From Euglena gracilis (taxonomy: Eukaryota > Euglenida > Euglenophyceae > Euglenales): a DNA stretch of 64,000 nucleotides. Both the position numbers and the translations under genes were made by a program. Under the pieces are notes generated by a model. The model worked only from the letters and a program-made list of their open reading frames with translations. It made no database searches and had not been told where the DNA came from. Where the stretch lies: NCBI GenBank assembly GCA_039621445.1, contig CP154954.1, forward strand, positions 25,370,954 to 25,434,953, read 5' to 3'. Shown here piece after piece: positions 54,225-63,994 of this stretch (position 1 is the first letter of the stretch; each line of letters starts with the position of its first letter).

Positions 54225-55535
54225 ACGTCTAGCTCCATCCCTCCCCTGGGGTCCTTAAAGTGGCATGCAACATGTATTGTTGATATCTTTGCTAATGAAT
54301 GAACAAATGAACCTCCAACGTGCTGAGCAAACCTGTGTGCAAATCATCCTTTGCGTGTTGGCCCCTTCTTGGTTTGGGCCAACTTTGGAAGCAAGCCGAA
54401 TGTTGGTTTGCTAATACCCCATCTACCTCCCCAAACCACTGGTGGCCATCTTTTATACATGGAAACAGATGAACAGCAGGGGAGGGAAATGAAGTTGCAT
54501 CCCTTGCATATTTTTTGCACAATACTCCAAAATCTAAAAAGTTTGCATTTTTACAAAATAAAGCATTTGTGAAAAGTTGTTGTTTTTTTGCAATTTTTGC
54601 ATATTTTACCTTACCGATTTCGGGGGGGGGGGGCAATTATACAGGCAAGTTGCTCTACTCCCAGACAAATGGAAGTTGCAAACTACACGGTTTTAGACCA
54701 ATTTTACACAAAAAGTCGTTGCAAAATGAAATATCAGTGTGTGCAAACTGGGCAAAGCAACCATGTCACTTTGCAAGTGTGCACCACACCTTCTTTTGGT
54801 GTGCATTTTTTGTGCATTTTTTGACTTTTTGGGCATTTTTTCCAAAAATTGTACAAGACACTGTTTTTTTTTAATGCTTTTATGTGTTCTAGAGAGTTCT
54901 AGAGAGTGTTGTAGAGAAAAGTCTGAATAATTGTCTGTTTGTCCCAAACATGCACTGTGTTGCACACCAAATGCAGTAAAGTTGCAAACTGAATTTTTCG
55001 GAAGGAGATGAAAAGAGTCTTTAAGTCCTCTCCAACATAAAAGTGTATCTGCATACTGGCATGTTTTGAGGGGCTTTGTTGCATATCCCCCCTTTGCAGA
55101 CAGAAAGACAGGAGGTGCACGTTCCTCTTTGGGCGGCAAACAAATGTGGATCCTCGAAAATTTAGACCCTTCTGCTCCCTCCACTCCTGGGACAACTGAG
55201 CACAGCCTCTTTTTAGCAGCAGCGGTGGCAATGGCAGTGGTCGAGGTAGATTATTATAGGGCACATGCATCTCTTTACAGTTTTGCAATTCCCCTCGGAG
55301 GGCTGATGCAGCCAGCCCCAGTTTTGGCCCAGCCCAGATGCAGTGGACCTCCCCGGAGCTAGCCCTGCTGACTCCCAAAAAAAAATGACACCCCCAAAAT
55401 AAGACCACCCAAAATAAAGACCTCTCCAAAAAGACCCCGCCTGAAGCACTGGGAGGGATAAATTTTTCCCTGAAAAATTACCAAAAGCCCCAATTTCAGA
55501 CACAAAAATGATGAAATTTTGAAGATTTGAAGATT
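54225..55535 (-). mobile_element. Repeat E, solitary diverged copy
   Basis: Inverted relative to the array and clearly diverged, but colinear: GTGTCTGAAATTGGGG, GGTAATTTTTCAGGGAAAAA, TCTGGGCTGGGCCAAAACTG, AAGAGATGCATGTGCC, CAACAAAGCCCCTCAAAA, ACACCAAAAGAAGGTGTGG, ACCATGTATAAAAG-like words, CTTTAAGGACCCCAGGGGA. Lack of LINE sequence next to it shows that E is an independent unit about 1.3-1.6 kb long. Confidence 0.8.
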
Positions 55536-55539
55536 TTAG

Positions 55540-56245
55540 GGTTAGGGCAAATCAACATACTAAATGTCTATGTGTGCCAATTTACACATTGCACGAAGCG
55601 CTGGAGGAAAAATTTTAGTGTTCAGAGAATCTGAAAATGATGTTTTGGGTTTTTTGGGGGGTCAAAGAAAAATCAGACCCCCCCCATAAGTAAGTCCCCC
55701 TGATTCCCCTGTTTCCAACAACAGACCCAAAAATAAGAACTGGGTCTCATTTTGGGGGCAGGTTAGCCAGCCCTTTTTTGCTGGGTCCAGCCCAAGAGTT
55801 TTTGGCGTGAAGCGCCAATTTTTTTGGGGGGGGATGTTCAAAAATGGCCGAAAGTGGTTTTTTTTGAGCGTTTTGGGCGTTTTATTGGGAGTGTCAGATG
55901 CTCATTTCTGATCGTGTTCGCAGGTCATTTTGGGTATTTTCCCGATTTCGGCCCAACCTGGCCATCTCAGATCCAGCCAGGATCCAGCCCCCTCCGAGGG
56001 GGGGGGGGGGGGCTAGCCCGTCCAAATTTCCAGCCCCATCCCATCAATCCCCCCTCCAGAGTCCCTAATGCGATGCATGATAAAGCCTCAGACTCAAACA
56101 ACTGCCTTACGCGTACAACAGGGGACTTTTTAGCCTGGAGGAGCCCACTCCTCGCCCAGCTGGCTGTGCCAAAATTTTTGGAAACAAGGGTCAAACAGGG
56201 CCAAAGGATGGTTTTGGGGGGCGTTACCTCGAAGCGTCGGCTTTC
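55540..56245. other. CCCCAAAATAAGACC words and GGCGTGAAGCGCC hairpin
   Basis: AAAATAAGACC words occur at 55395-55440 and 55700-55760, and the hairpin word GGCGTGAAGCGCC near 55805. The rest is unassigned. Confidence 0.45.
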
Positions 56246-56249
56246 AATT

Positions 56250-56432
56250 TCCAACCCAACCATCAGTAGGGCTCCGAGCCAAATCCCAACACTTGGAACC
56301 CAAGGTATCCCGAATGGGAGGGTCAGCCAGAGCGGCCCAGGAGCCCCCCATCGATCAGGGCCGCCCAGCTCAAGTGTCGAAATATCAATATTTTACACAG
56401 TTTGCAGTTCCTTGGGCATTTTTTGCACTGCC
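56250..56432 (-). repeat. Dispersed repeat X, copy 2
   Basis: Inverted match to 955-1130: CAACCATCAGTAGGGCTC, ATCAGGGCCGCCCAGCTCAA, TTTTACACAGTTTGCAGTTC, TTGGGCATTTTTTGCACTGC. Confidence 0.7.
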
Positions 56433-56454
56433 TGATTTTTTTGCCCTCCCCCCC

Positions 56455-56620
56455 TCCTCGGGCGCTTGGCCCCCTCCTCCTCACATGCAAACTTGGCCCG
56501 TTAAAGTTGGCTTTCGGCCTGTTGGCCGCCTTGACATGCAAACTTGGCTCCCATAAATTGGCCCCCTGGCCTTACCTTCAATCCTGTCCCGGGCCAAGCG
56601 CCGGGGGGGGGGGGGGGGGC
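56455..56620. mobile_element. ATGCAAACTTGG inverted-repeat element
   Basis: GGGCGCTTGGCCCCCTCCTC at the left is inverted as CCCGGGCCAAGCGCCGGGG at the right. Between them, ACATGCAAACTTGGC occurs twice, with CCTTACCTTCAATC. Related to 38530-38705. Confidence 0.65.
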
Positions 56621-56973
56621 TTCAATCGTGGCCTGGGCGGGCCAAAGCGCCGGGGGAGGTTCGCAGTTTGACCCTCGCTGGGCCCAGTTTCAGTTGGGGA
56701 ACCTTTCTTCCTGGCCCCCCCTCTCCACCCAGCCACTGAATTTTTCCAGTCCCTGAGCTGAACCCACCGAGGGTATTCATTAAGCGATGCCTGACCCTGA
56801 AGGGTGGTGATTTTTTCTTCTCCCTGTAAAAAATGTCTGTGTCTTATCCTGCTGTGCTACTGTGGAAACACCGACGAGCGCTATGCGCCTCTGATTGTGG
56901 AAGCAGCCAGGCACCTATGGCTAAAATGACCCAAAATGACGTTATGATTTCCGAGGCACAGGGGTCCCAAAAT
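56621..56973. other. Unassigned
   Basis: No gene recognised. Confidence 0.4.
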
Positions 56974-57074
56974 GCCCCCCCACCCCTGTCCAAGACATAC
57001 CATGTCGTTGACAAACCGTTGTGCCAATGACGCTTTCAGGAATGTTGCTGTGTCTTGGACAAGGGGTGGGTGGG
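56974..57074. mobile_element. GTCCAAGACA inverted-repeat element (about 100 bp)
   Basis: CCCCACCCCTGTCCAAGACA at the left is inverted as TGTCTTGGACAAGGGGTGGG at the right, enclosing TGTCGTTGACAAACCGTTG words like those of the GTGTCGTTGACAC family. No target duplication was identified. Confidence 0.6.
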
Positions 57075-57257
57075 AAGGGAAAACGAAATTATTGCCTGGA
57101 TTAATTGTAATACGCGGGAGTTGTTGTTGTCATGAGTGGCAAAAATGGCACGAAATCTGAAAACACGTATTGACCGCCAAAATTGCCGTCAGGAAAAGTT
57201 CTGTTCAGCATTTCTCCCAAAGCTAGCCAGGGTAAGTTGGGTTCAAGGTACCTTCAT
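57075..57257. other. Unassigned
   Basis: Short intergenic stretch without recognisable content. Confidence 0.4.
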
Positions 57258-57259
57258 TA

Positions 57260-57872
57260 CAGGGGGAGGGGGATTGGGCATAGATAAAATTGGTTCCCAC
57301 AAAATTGGCAGCACAAAAAATTGGGGACTTTTGTTGAAATGATCCAGAAATATTTGGGCACCTTCTTCAAAATGATGGGGAAAAAATGGTCGATAAAAAT
57401 TCTGAACTGAGTCAAAATCAAACCCATGATCATCAAACCCACACGCAGACGTTCCACCACTGAACCATCAGTACGATGGTGACCTCATTGATTATAACAC
57501 AAAACAGGTTGACCCTGCCAATCTTTAAAAAAGATGAACTCACAGATGAACGATTCAATGAATCTCAAATCGCAACAAAATGGAGTGACACAATCCCCAA
57601 CAAATGTCGATGCGTTCTTGTGTTTCTTGCTAGGCACAGAAGGAAGGAGGTGGGGGACAAGGGGAAAAAACGTTCATGGCAAACCACACCGCATCACAGC
57701 GCAAACCATCCAAGCCAGCTTTGCCTTGAAAAAAAAACCCAAATTTTCTTCTTAAAATTGTTCGGAAAAAGTTGGGCACCTTTCTTATTTTCATCCAGAA
57801 GTATTTGGGCGATTTTTGGCCAACCAATTTTGTCCGAACCAATTCTATCTATGCCCAATTTCCTCCCCCCTG
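57260..57872. mobile_element. TA-flanked TIR element (613 bp)
   Basis: Inverted ends of about 36 bases: CAGGGGGAGGGGGATTGGGC-ATAGATAAAATTGGTTC at the left; at the right the complement of CAGGGGGGAGGAAATTGGGC-ATAGATAGAATTGGTTC. Flanked by TA at 57258-57259 and 57873-57874. CCAGAAATATTTGGGC and CCAGAAGTATTTGGGC lie subterminally. It is probably non-autonomous: interior frames (for example 57476-57680) are short and unrecognised. Confidence 0.82.
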
Positions 57873-58015
57873 TAGAGGAGAACACCTCAGTTTCTGGCAG
57901 GGAGGGGTCTGAAACCTTGGATATGGACTCCGACTATGCCTGGCAGGTGCCACCCTAAGGACAATTTGATTGTTGGCCTGCACTGGGACCCAAACCGACC
58001 CCTTCCCCCCCCCCC

Positions 58016-58435
58016 GGGGTTGCATATTGACCCCCCCCAAATTTAAAATCCCCCCAAATATAAAAACCCCCTGAAGACCTTGAAATCCCGCCCGAATATA
58101 AAACCCCCTCTCCTGGCGCGAAGCAACGGAAGGAAATTTTTTTGACAAATTCTCTCCTGAAATCGTGCTTTTTGGCAGATTTGGGAACACTTGGGACTAA
58201 AAACACCTGAAACCTGCTCCTTCGCCCGAAAGTGAAATTTTTGGACCCCCAAGGGTGGGCATGTTTGTGATTTTGGACCGAAAAAGTGACTATTTGATCC
58301 CACCAGCAAGTTGTTTTTCCCGACCGAATATACCCCCCCCCCCAAATATAAAACCCCCCTGGGGGTTTTGAAATTTCCGCCTGAATACAAAACCGGGGGG
58401 GGGGTTTATAATTGGAGGGGGTTACAATATTCGCA
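58016..58435. repeat. CCCAAATATAAAACCCCC foldback with GGCGCGAAGC
   Basis: GGGTTGCATATTGACCCC at the left pairs imperfectly with GGGGTTACAATATTCG at the right. AAATATAAAACCCCC words occur five times, and the hairpin word GGCGCGAAGC at 58115-58124. Confidence 0.5.
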
Positions 58436-58555
58436 GCAGAAGGTCTTCTGTCAGGACTTCCTCCCAGGTAGGATTTTTGAACGTGAGTATATCCCTGCTT
58501 CCGTCGATACGTGTTCCCTTCTGATGAAATGTTAAAGATTTATGCACGTTTGATA

Positions 58556-58690
58556 CCTCCCCCCCCCGGGGAGGGGGAGGTATCCCCCCCACACTTCTTA
58601 ACATGCAAACTTGGCCCCCTAAAGTTGGCCTTTTCTGCAAACTTTCAATCCTGGCCTTTAGTAAAATTTCTTTCCAGAAAGCCGCCGGGA
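58556..58690. repeat. ATGCAAACTTGGCCCC repeat, truncated copy
   Basis: The palindrome GATACCTCCCCC..GGGGGAGGTATC precedes AACATGCAAACTTGGCCCCC and CTTTCAATCCTGGCC. Confidence 0.6.
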
Positions 58691-58969
58691 CGACGTTTGT
58701 AAACACAAATACTGATTTTTTGGCAATTTTATGAGACTGACCAACGTCAAAAATGCCTTTTTTGACCAAATTTGCCAAAAATTGTCACGTTGGGGGGTTT
58801 CGGCGTCATTTTGGTCGGATTTTCACCAACGATTCCTTGACTTATAAACCAGGTTTTGAATAGTGCTTACTCTTAATGGGACTTGCGCGCAACGTACGGC
58901 CGAAATAAATTACCATTGCCAATTTCGCATAATTTATGATTTATAAAATACACCTGTAAACAGTTTTTT
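58691..58969. other. Unassigned
   Basis: AT-rich, no gene recognised. Confidence 0.4.
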
Positions 58970-59410
58970 TTTTTGACCCTCCAGAGCCCCGTTTTTGGCC
59001 CGAAAGGTTTTTGGTCAAAAAAGCTGGAAAAAAATATGTAACTTGCATAAAAATTACTGTTAGTTACGGTTTCGGGCAATTTTTTCGATGTTTCTTGACT
59101 TTTTTTGACACAAAAATTACCCAAATCCACAAGTTTCGGGCCAAAACCGGGGTGCTGGCGTGAAAATGAGCGTTTTTTGAACCCCCAGCACCCATTTTTG
59201 GCCCGAAACCTATGGAGTTTGGGTCAAAATAACGGGTCAAAAAAGGTCGAAACAATTGAAATTTTTTTGGCCGAAAGGATGTTTTTTGGGCCGGAAAATG
59301 AGCGTTTTTCACCCGCTCAAAAGCAGTTTTTCCAGGTCCGGGAGGCCTAAAAACATCGTTTTGGGCATCGTTTTGGACATTTTGTCAGACCGACACTTCC
59401 AGAAATAATG
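58970..59410. repeat. Repeat T, copy 3
   Basis: Units with GACCCTCCAGAGCCCCGTTT, GTGAAAATGAGCGTTTTTTG, GGCCCGAAACCTATGGAG, GGGTCAAAAAAGGTCG and AAAATGAGCGTTTTTCACCC; partly in opposite orientation to each other. Confidence 0.65.
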
Positions 59411-59732
59411 TACGTTTTCTCGAGATACTTTCGAAAAATCGATATTTGTGATGCTTGTGGTGAGCTTCATCGGTGAAGTTCACCATTGGTTATGTGAGGG
59501 AGGGAAGGTGTCCAGGAACCCCCAATGAAGTTCCAAACAGTGAGCCTCACCACGGGGGGGGGGGAGGTCCAAAATGGCCAATACTGCCTTATATCCTAGG
59601 CTGATGGCGGCCAGGAGTCCAAGATTCGACGGACAAAACTCTTTCCAAGCCGAAAGAAACCTTTCGGTCGCCTTCGGTGGCCGGCTTTTTGCAAAAAAAA
59701 AAAATGCGGGTCGCTGCATTATGGGTGTGGGG
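59411..59732. other. Unassigned
   Basis: GGTGAGCTTCATCGGTGAAG and similar inverted words near 59458-59550; no gene. Confidence 0.35.
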
Positions 59733-59985
59733 CTGGCCTTTGCTTAAGGGTTCGCAGCACCTCCCCGGGGGGAGGGCTGGATTGCAGCTGGTCCAAATTT
59801 GGTTAGTGGGAATTCTAGGTTCCCCGGGGGAATCTGCTTGGCAGGGCTAGTTAGGGAGGGAAAGTTAGGGAAGTTTTTCAAGTGACCGGCGCCCCAAAAT
59901 GGCCAAAAATGTCCATGTTTGGCCGTTTTTAAAAACCTCATTTCCACCTTAGTTGCACAGCGCCGGTTGGGGGGACCCTGAACAC
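59733..59985. mobile_element. hAT-like MITE family A, copy 6 (degenerate)
   Basis: Starts CTGGCCTTTGCTTAAGGG and keeps CTGGATTGCAGCTGGTCCAAATTTGG and AAATGGCCAAAAATGTCC, but lacks a recognisable right terminus and the GAA hairpin. Confidence 0.65.
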
Positions 59986-60000
59986 CCCCTCCGACGTTGG

Positions 60001-60115
60001 TGTCGTTGGCCCCTTCACGCTCTTAGCATGCAAACTTGGACCCCCAAGGTTGGCCCCCCAGGCTTCCTTTCAATCATGGCCCGGGCCAAGCGCCCCCCGG
60101 GGGGGGGGGGGTATA
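60001..60115. repeat. ATGCAAACTTGG repeat, copy
   Basis: AGCATGCAAACTTGGACCCC, TTTCAATCATGGCCC and GGGCCAAGCGCC plus C/G runs, as in 56455-56620. Confidence 0.6.
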
Positions 60116-60119
60116 GCAT

Positions 60120-60477
60120 TGGTTTTGGAGAGCAACGCAGGTTTGGTCGAGATGTTTTTTTTGTGGAAGTGGCCCAAGGGCGTATTTAGGTGTGTGCCCC
60201 CAGCCCCTCTAGGCTGCAATGCCGTGGGGGTTCCACCGTGTCGCCCATGTTGGCCCCTCCTGTAGCTCTGCAGTGCCTTGTGCAGCGTCCTGTCCCCCCC
60301 TCCCTCGCCCCTCACGGTGCGTAGGCTTGCGCTGGTTGGCATTGCTTGCCAACCTGCTCGCAGGCTGTGTCGGCCCGCATTTTGGAGGTTCTTTTCTTTA
60401 AGTTTTATGAAAATGGGCTTTCTGGGCTTCAGACGCTTTCAGCCCCAAAAGGCGCCTTGGCCGATGTGCTACCCCCC
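60120..60477. other. Unassigned, GC-rich
   Basis: Frames open on both strands at 60180-60400; nothing recognised. Confidence 0.35.
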
Positions 60478-60605
60478 CCCCCCTTGGGGGCGCAAAGCGC
60501 CGGGATGGTGAAAATTTTACCTGAAAACATACCGAAAACCCCATTTCAGACACAAAAATGAAGAAATTTGTAAGATTTTCAGATTTTTGAAGTGCAAAAA
60601 AAACA
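60478..60605 (-). repeat. E-terminus-like repeat with GGCGC-AAA-GCGCC hairpin
   Basis: GGGCGCAAAGCGCCGGGATG then, inverted, the first 100 bases of repeat E (..TTTCAGACACAAAAATGAAG.., ..GAAGTGCAAAAA). A solo end of E, or a shorter related element. Confidence 0.6.
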
Positions 60606-60610
60606 TGGTA

Positions 60611-60880
60611 CCCGCCCCCCCCCCCCCTAGTCGTACGACCACCCCTCATTTACGACCACCCCCCGGTCACAGGTTGCAGGTCATGGGGGTGTTACGACCA
60701 CACACCCCGGTCACAGGTTGCAGGTTGCGAAAAATGTAACACCACCTTACCTACGACCGCCCCCTCATTTATGACCACCCCCCGGTCACAGGTTGCAGGT
60801 TATGGGGCGTTACGACTACCCCCCCCCCGGTCACAGGTTGCAGGAACCCGGTCGTACGACAAGGGGGGGGGGGGGGCGGG
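60611..60880. mobile_element. TA-flanked MITE, GTCGTACGAC family, copy 4 (270 bp)
   Basis: The cleanest copy: CCCGCC(C)n TAGTCGTACGACC at the left, GGTCGTACGACAA(G)n CGGG at the right, with TA at 60609-60610 and 60881-60882. Four GGTCACAGGTTGCAGG blocks inside. Confidence 0.8.
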
Positions 60881-60909
60881 TAAATGTCAATTTATACCAA
60901 TATACACAT

Positions 60910-61060
60910 GACGTGAAGTGCCAAAGGATATTTTTTGATGTTTTTTAGGAACCTGGAAAATTTTCAGGCCCCAATCCAAAAATAGGAGCCCCCAAAATAA
61001 GACCCCCCTGGAGGTTTGCAGCAACAGACCCGAAAAATAAGACCCGGGTTTTTTGGGGGG
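60910..61060. repeat. CCCCCAAAATAAGACCCCCC repeat
   Basis: AAAATAAGACCC occurs at 60980 and AAAAATAAGACCC at 61035, with ACGTGAAGTGCC near 60911. Words shared with 25000-25135, 55395-55760 and 62690-62770. Confidence 0.5.
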
Positions 61061-61235
61061 GTTTACCCCCAGGAGGTTGGGTCTGGGTGCCTTTGAATGC
61101 CTGCCCAGGCAGGTACCCCCTCCCCCCCCCGGGTGGGGTTGACCTCACCTTGAAATTCAGCTTGGGGCTGGATTAGCAACATCCCCATTGGTGGGGGGGG
61201 TGCCTTGGCTGGGCTGGGCCGAAATTGGGATACCT

Positions 61236-61315
61236 TTTTTTATTTCTTCCTCCTTTTTAATTATAAATTTCCCCAAAAAAATTATAAATTAAAAGGAGGA
61301 AGAAATTCCTTTTTT
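61236..61315. repeat. Long hairpin, AATTTCTTCCTCCTTTTTAA arms
   Basis: Left arm 61236-61270 (..TTTCTTCCTCCTTTTTAATT..) and right arm 61281-61315 (..AATTAAAAGGAGGAAGAAAT..) pair over about 30 bases with few mismatches around a 10-base CCCCAAAAAA loop. Confidence 0.85.
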
Positions 61316-61319
61316 GAAT

Positions 61320-61680
61320 CCCCCATTTTTTTTGTTTCTCATTAGATTTTCTTTTTACAAGAGGGGGTCCAGACCAGGGGTTTTTTTAAAGGTTGGACCC
61401 CGGTGGGGAGGGGATAAGGTGGGTGGGTTTGCCAGACAATCTCCCGGCCTGACGCCTCTCACCGCCTTTCACCGCCTGGGGGGTACTCCAAGGGCCTCGT
61501 GGGCCCCTTCCAGAGGCGGGGGTTTGGGCCATTGTCGCTTTTTTTTTTTTACCCTAAAAGTGACCCCCCCCAAAAAATGGTTCCCCTCAACCCCCCCCCC
61601 CGAGTGTACCCCCTGGCTGGGTGGGTTGGGACTCCCCTCCCCCCCTTGGCCTTAAAAAAATCTCTTGTTGGGGCTTAGGG
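61320..61680. other. Unassigned, C/G-run words
   Basis: GGTCCAGACC, TTGGACCCCGGTGGGGAGG and several C runs; no gene. Confidence 0.35.
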
Positions 61681-61681
61681 C

Positions 61682-61890
61682 TCATTGAACCTCCGATTTG
61701 TTTCCCCAGCCTTCTGGCCTATCCCACAGTGTCAGGTCTTGATTGGCACCGCCAATGAGGTGCTTTCCCCGCTGGGTCTCTTGTGGGCAGGGTTGCTGCG
61801 ATACCGATGGGTCGAGACCTGACCGGCGGATGGATGGATGGGACGGCCGCGTGCCTGGGTCATTTTCTGTCACACCCAAAACGAGCTGGA
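61682..61890 (-). CDS. Possible minus-strand 3'-terminal exon
   Basis: After a CTCCAG acceptor the frame reads LVLGVTENDPGTRPSHPSIR then RSGLDPSVSQQPCPQETQRG, KHLIGGANQDLTLWDRPEGW and GNKSEVQ, ending at a TGA near 61682. Natural composition, no family recognised. Confidence 0.35.
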
Positions 61891-62440
61891 GGTCAACCCA
61901 GTCACAGTGAGTTGTTAAAAGCAATGTCTGTATGTTTGCTCGGGGAAATGCTGAACAGATAATGTGATCGAAAACCATATGGCATAAACTTGATGAATAT
62001 GCTTCTTTTGAAACAACACTTTTTTTTAAGAATGACATAACATGAGTAGCAAGCAGAAAAACAGAAAATAAAATGGGAAATGCAATGTTGAAAAAGGGCA
62101 TGGAGTGGTTCAACGATTCGCTACATGAGACTGTCCTTCAACAACGAATGCCAGTTGGCGTCCCAGAAACGTGTGCTTGACGCGGGAGGGGGTAGCAAAT
62201 ACATATTGTGCCTTGGACAAGGGGGGACAACTAATTCACAATGTTTTCCCGGGCTTTCCCCCTACAGATTTTGTCCCCAGCGACCAGACCCCGCCAGAGG
62301 GGACCATGATGGGAAGCGTTGGTTGAGTGGTGGATTCTCGTATTTCCTAAAATACGGGGGGAGAGTCCCACTGGCTGGCTGCCTCCCCCCCACGCAACCA
62401 GGGTGGTCCTATCAGCAGCCAGCGGTGATTCCCCACACCG
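61891..62440. other. Unassigned
   Basis: A plus-strand frame from 62125 is open but not recognised. Confidence 0.35.
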
Positions 62441-62512
62441 TTTTCCCCCCCAAGCCCAATAAACGCCTTGCCCGATGAACAGGGGGTGTTCGGACCGTCC
62501 AGATTGTCACCA
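62441..62512. repeat. GCCCAATGAAC repeat, copy 2
   Basis: CAAGCCCAATAAACGCCTTG, CCCGATGAACAGGGGGTGTT and CGGACCGTCCAGATTGTCAC match the unit at 21823-21915. Confidence 0.65.
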
Positions 62513-62687
62513 TATAAACCCCCCTCCCAAATAACACCCCCCCTTGGTGTGTTATTTGGGCACCCAAGTTTGGGAACTGGGGCCCCAGGGGGGGGGGTGT
62601 TATTTGGGGGGGTGCGTTATTCTTACATGGAAAACCAAAGGAAAACAGGGGGGGTGTTATTTGGGAGGGGGTTTTACCTTATCCAAC
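62513..62687. mobile_element. CCCAAATAACACCCCCC foldback element (about 170 bp)
   Basis: TAAACCCCCCTCCCAAATAA-CACCCCCC at the left is inverted at the right end, with an additional internal GGGGTGTTATTTGGG copy and one more inverted copy near 62547. Confidence 0.7.
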
Positions 62688-62830
62688 CCGCCCCCCAAAT
62701 AGGACCCCCCAAAAAATACCCCCCCCCTGGGCCGATCGAACAAAAATCCAAAAATAAGACCCCCCCCTTACGGCGCGAAGCGCCGGAGATGGTGAAAATT
62801 TTCCCTGAAAAATTACCAAAAACCTCATGA
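62688..62830. repeat. CCCCAAATAGGACC repeat with GGCGCGAAGCGCC hairpin
   Basis: AAATAGGACCCCCC and AAAAATAAGACCCCCC words, the hairpin GGCGCGAAGCGCC (62772-62784), then GGTGAAAATTTTCCCTGAAA and AATTACCAAAAACC, resembling the start of repeat E inverted. Confidence 0.6.
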
Positions 62831-63439
62831 GGGACATCACTGCCAACCGCTTTCCGTCGAACTTGATGGAAAATGCCCTGCGAGGTGCATGCCCGAATGA
62901 TGTGTCGGTGGTTCTTTGCGCAAAGTTGAAACACTTCTTGCAACTCAGCTTCCAATCGGTGAAGTCATTGCAACCCGTTGGGGGACGTCGCAACCGTTGC
63001 GTTGCGCTGGCGGGCGGCCCCACAACACACCCGTTCCAAAACCGCTGGCACATGACTCATACGGGCGTGGGCGCCACTCTCCGCCTGACCAAAGGCCTCC
63101 CGCCCATTTCCACTCGCCCTTCGCCGACTGCCTCAGCTCGGAAGTTTCGTCCTTTACATTCACCTGGGACGTTTCCCAAGGGGGGTTGGCCTTTTTGTCC
63201 CCAGTTCACTCATCTTGGCTATCTGGGGTCAGCCTACTTTTTTTCCCAAGGTTTGCACGTGGGCGGGTTGGTTCGAGTTTTGGTGGGGAGACACACCCAG
63301 GGGGGGGGGGTGATGATCCAGGTTTTAAAAACTTTGGGTGGCTTTTGGTGGAGTGGATGGGTGTGGGAAGGTGGCAGGTGGCCTGCCTTGTGGAACTGCC
63401 CCTTCCCCGCTGAGGGCATCACCCATATGAATCTCTGGT
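62831..63439. other. Possible exons, strand uncertain
   Basis: GC-rich with long open frames on both strands. One plus frame at 63100-63230 reads HFHSPFADCLSSEVSSFTFT then WDVSQGGLAFLSPVHSSWLS. Nothing recognised. Confidence 0.25.
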
Positions 63440-63560
63440 CCCCTCCGCGGCTTTCGACCGGGAGGCCCTCCCTGCTGGGTTGCCTCGCTGCCGTCAGTGC
63501 CGCGGAGGGTGGATCTCTCCCGCCACCTGTGACAGCCCGTCGCCTGCATCTGAACAAAAT
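63440..63560 (+). pseudogene. PSAAFD exon paralogue
   Basis: TCCGCGGCTTTCGACCGGGA encodes PSAAFDREAL. In a shifted frame the following bases encode LAAVSAAEGGSLPPPVTARR, matching the order of PSAAFDQEVLLAAVIAAEG at 29505. The frame change between the two halves suggests decay. Confidence 0.45.
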
Positions 63561-63814
63561 GTTGCTTGAAACTTATTTCATTTGTCTATTTGTTCATTTT
63601 CAAGGGGGGATTGGAGGTGTGTAATAGGAGGTGATGAGATGATTCATTTCTATATCCCCCCATTTCGCAGGTTTTAGCTGTTTCCCAGGTTTGCCGGCTT
63701 CTGGTTTGCTTTGACTTTCTTTTTCTTCACATTTTCCTGGGATTTCAAGTATTTGACATATTTAACTATCCTGATTGCTGAATGGCTTGAGAGAGTTAAC
63801 AAAAGTATGCCACA
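63561..63814. other. Unassigned
   Basis: AT-rich, no gene recognised. Confidence 0.4.
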
Positions 63815-63994
63815 ATGGAGTCTGTTTCGATCCGCAAGGCAAGCTGTGTGGCTGGCCGTTCCACTTTCGCCGCCAATGCTACCGGTCTGCAGCACCAGGC
63901 GCACCGTCAGGCAGGCACGGTGGCGGCCTGGCCCAGGTCTTGCGACCCCGTCCAGGGGCACCCGCTGCAGGCGACCCCGCCCCCCACGTCGTGA
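63815..63994 (+). CDS. Possible first exon with N-terminal targeting-like sequence
   Basis: The ATG at 63815 opens MESVSIRKASCVAGRSTFAA then NATGLQHQAHRQAGTVAAWP.., stopping at TGA 63992-63994 near the window edge. The Ser/Ala/Arg-rich start without acidic residues after Glu-2 resembles a plastid or mitochondrial transit peptide. The frame is likely to leave the exon before the stop. No mature domain is visible. Confidence 0.3.
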   Translation: MESVSIRKASCVAGRSTFAANATGLQHQAHRQAGTVAAWPRSCDPVQGHPLQATPPPTS

